DNA of 8,168 bases from Rhodospirillales bacterium (GTDB lineage Bacteria; Pseudomonadota; Alphaproteobacteria; QKFK01; SZUA-500). Below, piece after piece: positions 1-6,201 of this stretch (the first letter of the stretch is position 1; the number at the start of each line of letters is the position of its first letter). The stretch spans positions 1 to 8,168 of the forward strand of contig QKFK01000059.1 of assembly GCA_003252195.1 (NCBI GenBank), in the 5' to 3' direction. Under the pieces are notes generated by a model that saw only the letters and a list, made by a program, of their open reading frames with translations, made no database searches and was not told the DNA's origin. The position numbers were made by a program, and so were the translations under genes.

Positions 1-2
1 CT

Positions 3-839
3 GAAGGTGAAGAAGGAGATGAATATTCTTACGAATATGTAACCGAAGAAGCTGGCGGTGATGCTTCTGGAGAGTATTACGCTGAGGATAGTTCAGGTGG
101 TTACGCCTATACGGATGGATCAACAGAACAGGCATATTCTACGGGAGAAGAGCAAGCATTTGAGCCTTATTATGATGAATACGGTTATTATTACGATGAA
201 TATGGCTATTATGATCCTGATGGAAATTATTATGAATATGACTACGGCTCATATGAAGAAGATGATATGTGGTCAGGCTATACACAAGATGATTTGTATC
301 AATTATATTCTGATTTAGCTAACAGAATAGGAGTGGAAGCTGTTGAACCTAAGATTGCCGAAAGAAAAGCTGTAAGTGAAAAAGTAGAGGTAGATATTAG
401 CGATATCTTTGATATGTACGAAGATGATGAGGATGTTTATATGAATATTCCAGTATCGTCAGAGACAAAAGATGCTCAGAAAAAGGTGGCAAAAGAAGAT
501 AAACCAATTAATACGCAAATAGTTGATATTGCTGGTCAGTTAGATCCGTATGCTCCATCTAGAAAAGATATTCCAGATTGGGCTGTCGATCCATATGCTG
601 GATTGGTGTTTGATGATGCAGATAATGCAATTTACTTTAGTATAGATGCAAAGGCAGATGTTAAGTCTAAAACTAAAACGAAGAACAAACGTAAAAAGCC
701 TGTAAAATCTAAGGTCGCAATAGCAGTGTACGGTATTGGTAATTCTGATGATCCATATGCAGTAGAAGAGGTTGAAATTATACCAAGCGATGATCCGTAT
801 GCGGTGGAAAAGAAGTCAAAAACTAAAAAAAATAAATAG
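3..839 (+). CDS. Tyr/Asp/Glu-rich low-complexity protein with DPYA repeats, 5'-truncated
   Basis: The reading frame is open from the left edge (first full codon at 3), so the N-terminus is missing; 278 residues are visible. I do not recognise a family. Visible residues 1-88 contain 22 tyrosines and 29 acidic residues and no lysine or arginine, including a tandem YYDEYGY pair at residues 56-69. Residues about 89-180 look like a short, more ordinary segment (WSGYTQDDLYQLYSDLANR). The C-terminal part carries four DPYA motifs (visible residues 181, 196, 250, 264), a lysine-rich stretch (KSKTKTKNKRKK) and a lysine-rich end. There is no membrane segment. It precedes the secretin-like gene cluster in the same direction, with a 103-base gap. 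Most of it is probably disordered; a scaffold or binding-platform role in an envelope complex is inference only. The ATG at 267 is internal, not the start. Confidence 0.8.
   Translation, partial: EGEEGDEYSYEYVTEEAGGDASGEYYAEDSSGGYAYTDGSTEQAYSTGEEQAFEPYYDEYGYYYDEYGYYDPDGNYYEYDYGSYEEDDMWSGYTQDDLYQLYSDLANRIGVEAVEPKIAERKAVSEKVEVDISDIFDMYEDDEDVYMNIPVSSETKDAQKKVAKEDKPINTQIVDIAGQLDPYAPSRKDIPDWAVDPYAGLVFDDADNAIYFSIDAKADVKSKTKTKNKRKKPVKSKVAIAVYGIGNSDDPYAVEEVEIIPSDDPYAVEKKSKTKKNK
168..209 (+). repeat. Two-copy 21-bp tandem repeat encoding YYDEYGY
   Basis: Positions 168-188 and 189-209 each encode YYDEYGY. The copies differ only at synonymous third positions, so the amino-acid repeat looks conserved under selection rather than freshly duplicated. 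A degenerate third copy (YDPDGNYYEYDYG) follows. Confidence 0.7.
543..803 (+). repeat. Four DPYA peptide motifs
   Basis: DPYA is encoded at 543, 588, 750 and 792, in the contexts LDPYAPS, VDPYAGL, DDPYAVEE and DDPYAVEK. The last two belong to a longer repeat (DDPYAVE) with 14-residue spacing. They lie on both sides of a lysine-rich stretch. Short dispersed motifs in a disordered chain often act as multivalent binding sites; the partner is unknown. Confidence 0.7.
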
Positions 840-851
840 TTATTTGTATGA

Positions 852-899
852 TTGACTTATCCTTTGCTAAAAATTAATAAATTATATAGATTATATAAT
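852..899 (+). promoter_or_regulatory. Possible promoter in AT-rich gap before the 943 gene
   Basis: TTGACT (852-857) stands 17 bases before TAATAA (875-880). A perfect TATAAT occurs at 894-899 but without a recognisable -35 at normal distance. The 840-942 gap is almost pure A/T, with ATTATATA twice at 881-888 and 890-897. An internal promoter for the three following genes is plausible but AT-rich DNA gives such matches by chance. Confidence 0.3.
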
Positions 900-942
900 A
901 TGATGATATAAAATTAATGTGGTTGAAATATAAAGTAATAAT

Positions 943-1728
943 ATGGCTGAAGATATAAACCAAACAGGTGGAGGAGAAGACCTCCGCAAAGTCATTAAGA
1001 AAAAGGTGCTTGTAAAGCGCCCTGTTTCTGTTTCATCTGCAGCTCCACAAACGGCTCTTGCTACGGCAGGGGGGCTTCCTAAAGTTACAGAAGAAAGCAT
1101 GTGGTATTTAGATAATTTTATATTGCTAAAAGATTATTATGATAGAACTATCTCTCGCATTAGTGCTAGATGTGTTAGATTAGGCGGGCTTAGCTTAGAA
1201 CAATACCCTCATTTTGGATATGTGCTTGATTTGTTAGATGAAATTTGCACAAGCGGTGATTATGTGTTGGATCACCCAGAGTTGCACCCATATGCTGAGA
1301 AAAAAATTAAGGGTGGCTTGGTTCAACTAAGAAAAGATTTAAAAGATTTTAGAGTTGATTTGGAGGCTAATGCTACTCCAGACATGCTTCAAGAAGACGA
1401 TGATATGGACGCTGTTGTCAAAAAGCTTGGTGCTTTGGCAAAAGAAGGTGATGGTAGTGAAGATGGCGTTGATGATTTAATGAATCGTTTAATGCAAGAA
1501 AGTGGTGTTAATATGAGGGAATATGATAAGGCGGGTGAAAAATCTGCTGCAAAAGCTCCCCCTCCGCCACCTAGTCAAGCTAAGAAACGTCCGTTTGGTT
1601 CTCCGCAACCAGCCCCACCTCCTGCGCCTGCAGCTAAAATTGCTAAAAGACCTCCGGCTCCTCCGTCTCCATCGACGACAGGTGTTCCTCCTCGTCATCC
1701 AGCCCCACCTCCAAAGAAAGAGGGGTAG
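943..1728 (+). CDS. Charged protein with proline-rich C-terminal tail, unknown function
   Basis: 261 residues, no recognised family, no signal peptide and no membrane segment, so probably cytoplasmic. In order: a basic N-terminus with KVIKKKVLVKRP (17-27); a folded-looking, probably helical core from MWYLDNF to about residue 145; an acidic linker (EDDDMDAVV, EDGVDDLM) to about 195; and a proline/alanine/lysine-rich tail (205-258) with PPPPP, APPPAPAAK, AKRPPAPPSP and APPPKK. The AKRPPAPP element resembles the AKRPMPP repeats of the protein encoded at 2955. The start at 943 is the first ATG after an in-frame stop (931-933); no Shine-Dalgarno sequence is visible. The stop is 3 bases before the next ATG, which suggests translational coupling with the secretin-like lipoprotein. 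Probably an accessory or scaffold component of the same complex (inference). Confidence 0.85.
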   Translation: MAEDINQTGGGEDLRKVIKKKVLVKRPVSVSSAAPQTALATAGGLPKVTEESMWYLDNFILLKDYYDRTISRISARCVRLGGLSLEQYPHFGYVLDLLDEICTSGDYVLDHPELHPYAEKKIKGGLVQLRKDLKDFRVDLEANATPDMLQEDDDMDAVVKKLGALAKEGDGSEDGVDDLMNRLMQESGVNMREYDKAGEKSAAKAPPPPPSQAKKRPFGSPQPAPPPAPAAKIAKRPPAPPSPSTTGVPPRHPAPPPKKEG

Positions 1729-1731
1729 GAA

Positions 1732-2943
1732 ATGCGTAGATTTGCAGTAATTTTATGTTTGTTAATATTGGCCTCATGTACGGTTAGAACGTTAGAACCT
1801 GTTGAGATGTATAAGCCAAAGAAACATCCGTCAGGTCCTGTTACAACGCGCAATGCTGCTATTTTTAATTTAGAAGCACCGCTTAGATGTAACGTTAATT
1901 GGGATGAACAAGAGATAATAAGTGCCGTGCCATTTAATAAAGCTGCGGTGGAAGTTGTTCGAGATACGGAAGGCGATGCATTGCCTCGATATTTTGTAAA
2001 AGATTTTTCTTTTGCAACAATGCCATCTGAAGAAGCTGTCGCAAGATTAGTTAAACAAGCTGGTATTAGAATTGTGGTAAAAGATGGCCCTTACTTAAAA
2101 ATTTCTGCAGAAAAACTTCGCGGTGAGATGAAAGATATTATTGATATGATTTCATCTGCATCTGGCTTCTTTTACACATATGACGAAAAAAATAAAATAC
2201 TCAATTTGAAGCGGGAAGAAAAATTTAGAGTAAAAATGCCTAAATCTGACGCAATATTGTTAGGTGTTTTAGATGTTATTAGAGGCAACGGTATTAAAGA
2301 TGTTTTGGTTGATTGGGAAGATATGACCATAACATTTACGGCTGACTCTGAAAGAAAAGCAAAGGTTGAAGAGCTAATTGGTTATTTGGATAAAGAACCT
2401 ATATTAATAGCGTTTGATGTTAATGTGTTTAGAGTTTTTCCCAAAGATGGCAAAAACGGTATCAAATGGCAGAGCTTGCTCAATCATTATGGTTCTTCAG
2501 CAATAAAGTTATCTAGTAGAGGCGTGTTAGGTCGTGTATTGGTAACTTCCTCAGAAATTAATAGCAAAAATATAGGAAGCTTTTTCTTAAACAACGCATC
2601 TTTCCAACAAATTTCAGAAGGTAAATTTGTTGTGCCAAATTCATGGCGCTCACGTTTTGATGTTGGTCGATGTGGTAGGAGAGAAGATCCAGAATCTGAC
2701 TTATCTATATTGTCTAAGGCAACGTTGGATGAAAATAATCGCTTGTCTACAGAAATTACATTAGATACATTACGAGGAGAGCTTACAAAATTTGATGTAA
2801 GGAATAGGTTTGGAGAAAACTTCCTAATTATAGGAATTCCATCATCTGCGTTTGGTAGCTCAGAAGAATTTGAGACTGTTGTTTTAATGTCTCCACGAAT
2901 TGTTAGGGTTGTGAAAACCACGGCTACATCTAAAAAGAAATAG
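1732..2943 (+). CDS. Secretin-like outer-membrane lipoprotein (type IVb pilus/GspD-like), short form
   Basis: 403 residues. The N-terminus is a lipoprotein signal peptide (MRRFAVILCLLILASC) with lipobox LASC and acylated Cys16. Residues about 88-170 resemble the N0/STN-type domain of secretins (FSFATMPSEEAVARLVKQAG, then IRIVVKDG). Residues 171-222 form a second small alpha/beta repeat ending VEELIGYLDKEP, followed by ILIAFDVNVFRV, which matches the entry strand of the secretin domain (usually L-x-x-x-QVLLDVRVxEV). The C-terminus ETVVLMSPRIVR resembles the closing secretin strand (ELVILLTPRIV). The secretin part, about 170 residues, is shorter than the roughly 250 usual in GspD/PilQ/PilN, so it may form a reduced pore or only a ring. 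It starts 3 bases after the preceding stop, with AGAGGGG/TAGGA as ribosome-binding sequence. Assignment rests on sequence resemblance from memory: the secretin-like class is moderately sure, the exact system is not. Confidence 0.7.
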   Translation: MRRFAVILCLLILASCTVRTLEPVEMYKPKKHPSGPVTTRNAAIFNLEAPLRCNVNWDEQEIISAVPFNKAAVEVVRDTEGDALPRYFVKDFSFATMPSEEAVARLVKQAGIRIVVKDGPYLKISAEKLRGEMKDIIDMISSASGFFYTYDEKNKILNLKREEKFRVKMPKSDAILLGVLDVIRGNGIKDVLVDWEDMTITFTADSERKAKVEELIGYLDKEPILIAFDVNVFRVFPKDGKNGIKWQSLLNHYGSSAIKLSSRGVLGRVLVTSSEINSKNIGSFFLNNASFQQISEGKFVVPNSWRSRFDVGRCGRREDPESDLSILSKATLDENNRLSTEITLDTLRGELTKFDVRNRFGENFLIIGIPSSAFGSSEEFETVVLMSPRIVRVVKTTATSKKK

Positions 2944-2954
2944 AGGATTATTAA

Positions 2955-3770
2955 ATGAGTGAAGATAACTACCCGCCAAGAGCAATGCCACCAATGGGTG
3001 GTAAGAGGCCAATGCCTCCGGGTGGAAAAAGACCTCCAATGCCTCCTGGCGCAAAAAGACCAATGCCTCCAGGTGCAAAAAGACCAATGCCTCCTGGTGC
3101 AAAAAGGCCTATGCCTCCAAAACGTCCAGCGCCTCCTGCACCGACTCACGGAAGACCAGTTCCTCCTCCAATGTATAATGCGCCAGCAGAGGATGAATAT
3201 GGTTATGAGGAAATAGACGTTGATGATTTAGAGGAAGAAGACAATTTTGAGATTGACGAAGATAATGACGATGCAAGTCATATATCTCCTCCAACTCCTT
3301 CTTTTGAGACTGCGCCAGCGCCTGTTGCTCCTGAGCCAGTTGTTCCACGAGTCTCTGTGCAGCCAGATTATCAAAATAATATTGCAAAAGATTTGAACCT
3401 TCCTCCATCTTTCTTGAGTACAAAGGTTATAGTATTGTTGATGATTGTTGTTTTTGCTGTAGGTTTTGCAACAGCAAAGATAACAACTCCAGCCGTAAAG
3501 AATGTCGATGCTGGTTTGCAAGGGGTTGTCGCGAATCCAGATGTACCAAGAGGACGCCCTAGATGTGGTCTGACGGAAAAATCGCAAGGTTGTGTGCTGT
3601 ATATGGTAAATCCATTTAGAGAAGAACGGCCAGCTAAAAGCTTTTATGATTATGTTTCCAGCCTTACAGATAGGGAGCGATATATCATAGAAACCAATAA
3701 TATGAGATATGGAAACGTGAAAATTAAGCCTGGTATGATAGGGCAGTTTAACGTTCCAGCGATACAATAA
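2955..3770 (+). CDS. Bitopic membrane protein with KRPMPPG repeats and periplasmic Cys-pair domain
   Basis: 271 residues, family not recognised. Cytoplasmic part: residues 1-72 are proline- and Lys/Arg-rich, with near-identical GAKRPMPP units; 78-108 are strongly acidic (EDEYGYEEIDVDDLEEEDNF); 112-138 are proline-rich again. One membrane helix spans about 157-175 (VIVLLMIVVFAVGFATA). The periplasmic region (176-271) contains Cys204 and Cys213, which could form a disulfide, then a compact conserved-looking domain (YMVNPFREERPAKSFYDYVS, RYIIETNNMRYGNVKIKPG). With no signal peptide but a single central helix, an N-in/C-out topology is expected. Shine-Dalgarno AGAGGA lies ahead of the ATG; the gap from the secretin-like gene is 11 bases. 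It could link a cytoplasmic scaffold to the outer-membrane ring, as inner-membrane pilus or secretion proteins do (inference). It is the last gene before a strong terminator. Confidence 0.85.
   Translation: MSEDNYPPRAMPPMGGKRPMPPGGKRPPMPPGAKRPMPPGAKRPMPPGAKRPMPPKRPAPPAPTHGRPVPPPMYNAPAEDEYGYEEIDVDDLEEEDNFEIDEDNDDASHISPPTPSFETAPAPVAPEPVVPRVSVQPDYQNNIAKDLNLPPSFLSTKVIVLLMIVVFAVGFATAKITTPAVKNVDAGLQGVVANPDVPRGRPRCGLTEKSQGCVLYMVNPFREERPAKSFYDYVSSLTDRERYIIETNNMRYGNVKIKPGMIGQFNVPAIQ
3048..3119 (+). repeat. 24-bp tandem repeats encoding GAKRPMPP
   Basis: Three exact protein units of GAKRPMPP occupy 3048-3071, 3072-3095 and 3096-3119, with degenerate units upstream from about 2997 (GGKRPMPP, GGKRPPMPP) and a partial one downstream (KRPAPP). 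The DNA copies differ at a few synonymous positions. Copy number may vary between strains by slippage. Confidence 0.85.
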
Positions 3771-3772
3771 CG

Positions 3773-3803
3773 AAAAAAGAGGTGAAAAACACCTCTTTTT
3801 TTT
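3773..3803 (+). terminator. Rho-independent terminator after the secretin-like cluster
   Basis: Stem GAGGTG (3779-3784) / CACCTC (3790-3795), loop AAAAA, with six A residues before and eight T residues after (3796-3803). It starts two bases after the preceding stop codon. The flanking A and T tracts make it potentially bidirectional. Confidence 0.92.
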
Positions 3804-3862
3804 GTCTATGAAGAGGAGCGTTGTACAAAATATCTAATAATCATTTATTGCAAACATAACAA

Positions 3863-3892
3863 TTGCTAACAGAAAGTGCCTTGAAATATAAC
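3863..3892 (+). promoter_or_regulatory. Possible promoter for iscX and the RNase J-like gene
   Basis: TTGCTA (3863-3868) and TATAAC (3887-3892) are 18 bases apart. A second possible -35, TTGACA at 3927-3932, lacks a clear -10. Because a strong terminator lies just upstream, a promoter must exist somewhere in 3804-4033; this pair is the best match seen. Confidence 0.4.
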
Positions 3893-3911
3893 GTATTTTA
3901 ATGTTTTTGGG

Positions 3912-3959
3912 CAAAATTTCGCAATTTTGACAAAAATAGATTGAATTTTCAATTTTGTC
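3912..3959 (+). promoter_or_regulatory. Nested inverted repeats upstream of iscX, possible operator
   Basis: CAAAATT (3912-3918) and AATTTTG (3923-3929) form a 7-bp inverted repeat with a TCGC spacer. Directly adjoining, GACAAAA (3929-3935) and TTTTGTC (3953-3959) form a second 7-bp inverted repeat enclosing TTGAA-TT-TTCAA (41-52 of this stretch's last lines, 3941-3952). CAATTTTG thus appears twice in direct orientation (3922 and 3950). This suggests binding sites for a regulator, or folding of the 5' leader; no known operator is recognised. Confidence 0.45.
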
Positions 3960-4033
3960 TTGGTAAGATTTATTACAACTTAACCTTAAATGGTTTTAAA
4001 AATAATGTGGCGATAATGCCCAAAGGAGAAAAA

Positions 4034-4240
4034 ATGAAACTAGATTGGGACAATTTCGGCGATATAGCTGTTGCTCTTGAAGATCAATATGCAGGAGAAG
4101 ACCTAGTTAATATCAATGAAAAGAAACTATTAAAGTTAATACTTTCTTTGCCAGAATTCTCTGGATCTGCAGAACCAAAAGATGAGCATGTATTAGACGA
4201 TGTCTTGAGTGCTTGGAATAGATTGGCAGATAATTATTAA
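4034..4240 (+). CDS. iscX: IscX-like iron-sulfur cluster assembly accessory protein
   Basis: 68 residues, very acidic. Compared with E. coli IscX recalled from memory (66 residues), it aligns without gaps over residues 1-61, with about 16 identities, including Met1, Leu3, Trp5, Ile11, Ala14-Leu15, Asp17, Tyr19, Asp23, Ile36, Leu39, Phe42, Glu51, Leu54 and Trp61. IscX is a small acidic winged-helix-like protein that binds the cysteine desulfurase IscS and iron and tunes cluster assembly on IscU. The start at 4034 is chosen because AAAGGAG lies 5 bases ahead and the alignment begins there; upstream in-frame ATGs (3941, 4016) lack both. No other isc gene is in the window, which is unusual because iscX normally closes an isc operon. 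The RNase J-like gene follows after 44 bases and is probably co-transcribed. Confidence 0.75.
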   Translation: MKLDWDNFGDIAVALEDQYAGEDLVNINEKKLLKLILSLPEFSGSAEPKDEHVLDDVLSAWNRLADNY

Positions 4241-4284
4241 GAATCGGGTTTTTGATCTAAGTTTTTTAGAAAAGGATTAAATAA

Positions 4285-6018
4285 ATGGGTAAAGGTAGAA
4301 CAACGTGGGAATCCATCGGCGGTAACAATCAAGAACAAATCGGTGGTAATTCAGGCGTTATTGAAGTATTCGATGAAAATGATAAAAGAGTAGCAACTAT
4401 CCTCCAATGTTGTGGTTCAAAATTTGAGCAAAAACCTGTTAGTGGTTATGATTCATCTATTCCAGATATCAGAAAATATCTTGGAAAAGACGGTCAACCT
4501 GCAGAATGCCCTGTAGATGTTATGGTTTTAGACCATGTTCATATGGATCACGTTGGTGGTATTGAGCACTATTTGAGAATGGGTTATGAGTTCCCAACAA
4601 TCGTATGCTCAGCTTACACAGCTAATAAATTGCGCTCAATTATATCAAGCTCTAGAGATTTAGATCCTGATAAAATGCCATCAATTAAGATTGATAACAA
4701 ATATTCAATCAATGAAAACGATGCAAAAAACAAAGTTGATATTGAGCTTCTCCCTGTTTCTCACTCAGTTCCAGGTGCTGTAGCCGTTTATTATAAAACT
4801 CCATCTGCAAAAATCTTCCACTCAGGAGATATGAAAGCAGACCAAACAATTCCTTTTGGCAATCCAACTGATTTCAAAAGAATGGAAGAAATTAGTAAAG
4901 AGGGTGTTGACGCAGTTTTAGTAGATTCAACTTCAGTTTCAAAAGAAGGCGAAACCAGAGAAGAAGCTTCTATGATTGCAGAATATGCAGAGCTATTAGA
5001 GCAATATCCTGGAAAAAGAATTATTATGCCAATGCTCGGTACTGCAATGCAACGTCTTGGAACATTGTACCAAGCTGCTGACAAAGCTGGCATTAAAGAC
5101 GTTGTTCTTTTGGGTTACTCATTAGTTGATTCATATCAAAAACTTGCAAAATCAGGCATGGATATGAAGAGCCTTGGTTCACCAGACATGAAAATCACTG
5201 ATGCTCGTGTAGAAAGACAAGGCAAAGAAGTTCCAAAGAAAAACTGCATTATGCCAATTACTGGTGCTTTTGGCCAAGATACAGCTCCTTTGGCTTTAGC
5301 TGCAAAAGGCGAACATCAATTGCTTAAGTTGAATCCAGAGACAGATGTTGTGGTTATGACACAGAACACTATCCCTGTTAATAACATTCCAGAAATTATG
5401 GCAGAGATTGAAGCTTCAATCAAAGCTATGGGTATTCCTTTTGTATGGGGGCCTCACGCTTCTGGTCATGGCTCAAAAGAAGATTGTAAAAAAGTATATC
5501 AAGCAATTACAAAAAATAAGCCAGAGGGTAAAGATGTTTACGCTATTCCTGTTCACGGTGGTATGCACCAACTTAAAGTTGGAGCAGAAGTAGCTCAAGA
5601 ATGTGGTTTGAAATCATGGGTTCGTCCTAATTCACAAAAAATTGAATTTTCAGAAGCAGGTGTAAAAACACTTGCAGCTGAGAAGAGCAAGTGGATTGCA
5701 ATCAATGATAAGAATGATAACTTCATGGCTCCAGATTTTGAATATTCAGTAATTACTGAAGATTATAAAGTTGTGGAAACATTGGATTACGACAAACCTC
5801 AACAGTTTGAATGTAAAACCAAAGATGGTAGAAGCTTTGTTAAATACAAATTCCCAAATAAAGCTGCTAACTCTAACGAAAAAGAAGGCGGTAAGAGAAA
5901 AGATTACGATTCTAAAAAACAAACAGACAATCGTGATAACTATCGCAAGAATAAAAAGAAAAAAGGAAACAACAAAGCTGTTTATATGCAAGCTGCACGC
6001 GGTGGCAAACGTAGATAA
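4285..6018 (+). CDS. RNase J-like metallo-beta-lactamase/beta-CASP nuclease
   Basis: 577 residues. The order of motifs follows RNase J: GGNNQEQIGGN (12-22); zinc motif HVHMDH (84-89) in LDHVHMDHVGG; His160 in VSHSVPGAVAV; Asp182 in FHSGDMKADQT; then the beta-CASP block with VDSTS (Asp214), TGAFGQD (326-332), the TQNTIPVNN segment matching the usual SSxPIPGNE, HASGH (His391, His395) and PVHGG (His424). All expected metal ligands appear present, so it is probably an active two-metal RNase (5'-3' exonuclease and endonuclease in the family, for mRNA decay and rRNA processing). It is divergent: the usual LTHGHEDHIGG is LDHVHMDHVGG and the C-terminal domain is not obviously the standard one. Residues 530-577 are rich in Lys, Arg and Asn (KNKKKKGNNK, RGGKRR), probably for RNA binding. 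Shine-Dalgarno AAAGGA lies 8 bases before the ATG. A related beta-CASP subfamily remains possible. Confidence 0.82.
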   Translation: MGKGRTTWESIGGNNQEQIGGNSGVIEVFDENDKRVATILQCCGSKFEQKPVSGYDSSIPDIRKYLGKDGQPAECPVDVMVLDHVHMDHVGGIEHYLRMGYEFPTIVCSAYTANKLRSIISSSRDLDPDKMPSIKIDNKYSINENDAKNKVDIELLPVSHSVPGAVAVYYKTPSAKIFHSGDMKADQTIPFGNPTDFKRMEEISKEGVDAVLVDSTSVSKEGETREEASMIAEYAELLEQYPGKRIIMPMLGTAMQRLGTLYQAADKAGIKDVVLLGYSLVDSYQKLAKSGMDMKSLGSPDMKITDARVERQGKEVPKKNCIMPITGAFGQDTAPLALAAKGEHQLLKLNPETDVVVMTQNTIPVNNIPEIMAEIEASIKAMGIPFVWGPHASGHGSKEDCKKVYQAITKNKPEGKDVYAIPVHGGMHQLKVGAEVAQECGLKSWVRPNSQKIEFSEAGVKTLAAEKSKWIAINDKNDNFMAPDFEYSVITEDYKVVETLDYDKPQQFECKTKDGRSFVKYKFPNKAANSNEKEGGKRKDYDSKKQTDNRDNYRKNKKKKGNNKAVYMQAARGGKRR

Positions 6019-6042
6019 TCTGCTGAGTTTTCAAAATAAGAT

Positions 6043-6070
6043 AAAGGGAGCTTTTCGGCTCCCTTTTTTT
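6043..6070 (+). terminator. Rho-independent terminator after the RNase J-like gene
   Basis: A 9-bp perfect stem AAAGGGAGC (6043-6051) / GCTCCCTTT (6058-6066), loop TTTTCG, followed by further T residues to 6070. It ends the iscX-nuclease transcript. Read on the other strand it has only an interrupted T-rich tail, so it may serve the convergent operon weakly. Confidence 0.92.
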
Positions 6071-6080
6071 GTGTCGTGCG

Positions 6081-6108
6081 TTTATGTAAAAGCTCACATT
6101 TACATAAA
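6081..6108. repeat. Perfect 10-bp inverted repeat TTTATGTAAA / TTTACATAAA
   Basis: Arms at 6081-6090 and 6099-6108 with the spacer AGCTCACA. It lies just past the terminator, in the gap between convergent transcription units. No T tract follows on either strand, so it is not a standard terminator; it could be a protein-binding site, a 3' RNA-stabilising hairpin for the minus-strand message, or chance in AT-rich DNA. Confidence 0.6.
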
Positions 6109-6201
6109 TGTCAAATAGACTAATTGGTTAAACATGAGCTATCAACAAACTGTTGCTAACTAATCCTTATATATAAAGAGATGAGAGCTAGCGAAGGAAT
6201 A

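Noticed and set aside
58..318. Open frame with Met/Ile-rich product at the left end
   Set aside because: It is a shifted reading of the Tyr/Asp/Glu-rich gene, which is open from the left edge and continues to 839.
2487..3149. Long open frame of 220 codons on the minus strand
   Set aside because: It runs antisense across the end of the secretin-like gene and the start of the repeat-rich gene; its Trp/Arg/His-rich repeats are simply the reverse reading of the proline-codon repeats.
3109..3767. Minus-strand open frames opposite the membrane-protein gene
   Set aside because: They are antisense to a well-supported gene with signals, membrane helix and terminator, and show no ribosome site or family features.
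3941..4033. Upstream in-frame start for the iscX gene
   Set aside because: The 31 extra residues match nothing in IscX, overlap the inverted repeats, and lack a Shine-Dalgarno sequence, whereas 4034 has AAAGGAG in place.
6109..6201. tRNA or small RNA in the convergent gap
   Set aside because: No cloverleaf-type pairing or CCA end and no T-loop sequence was found; only weak A/T-rich promoter-like text is present.
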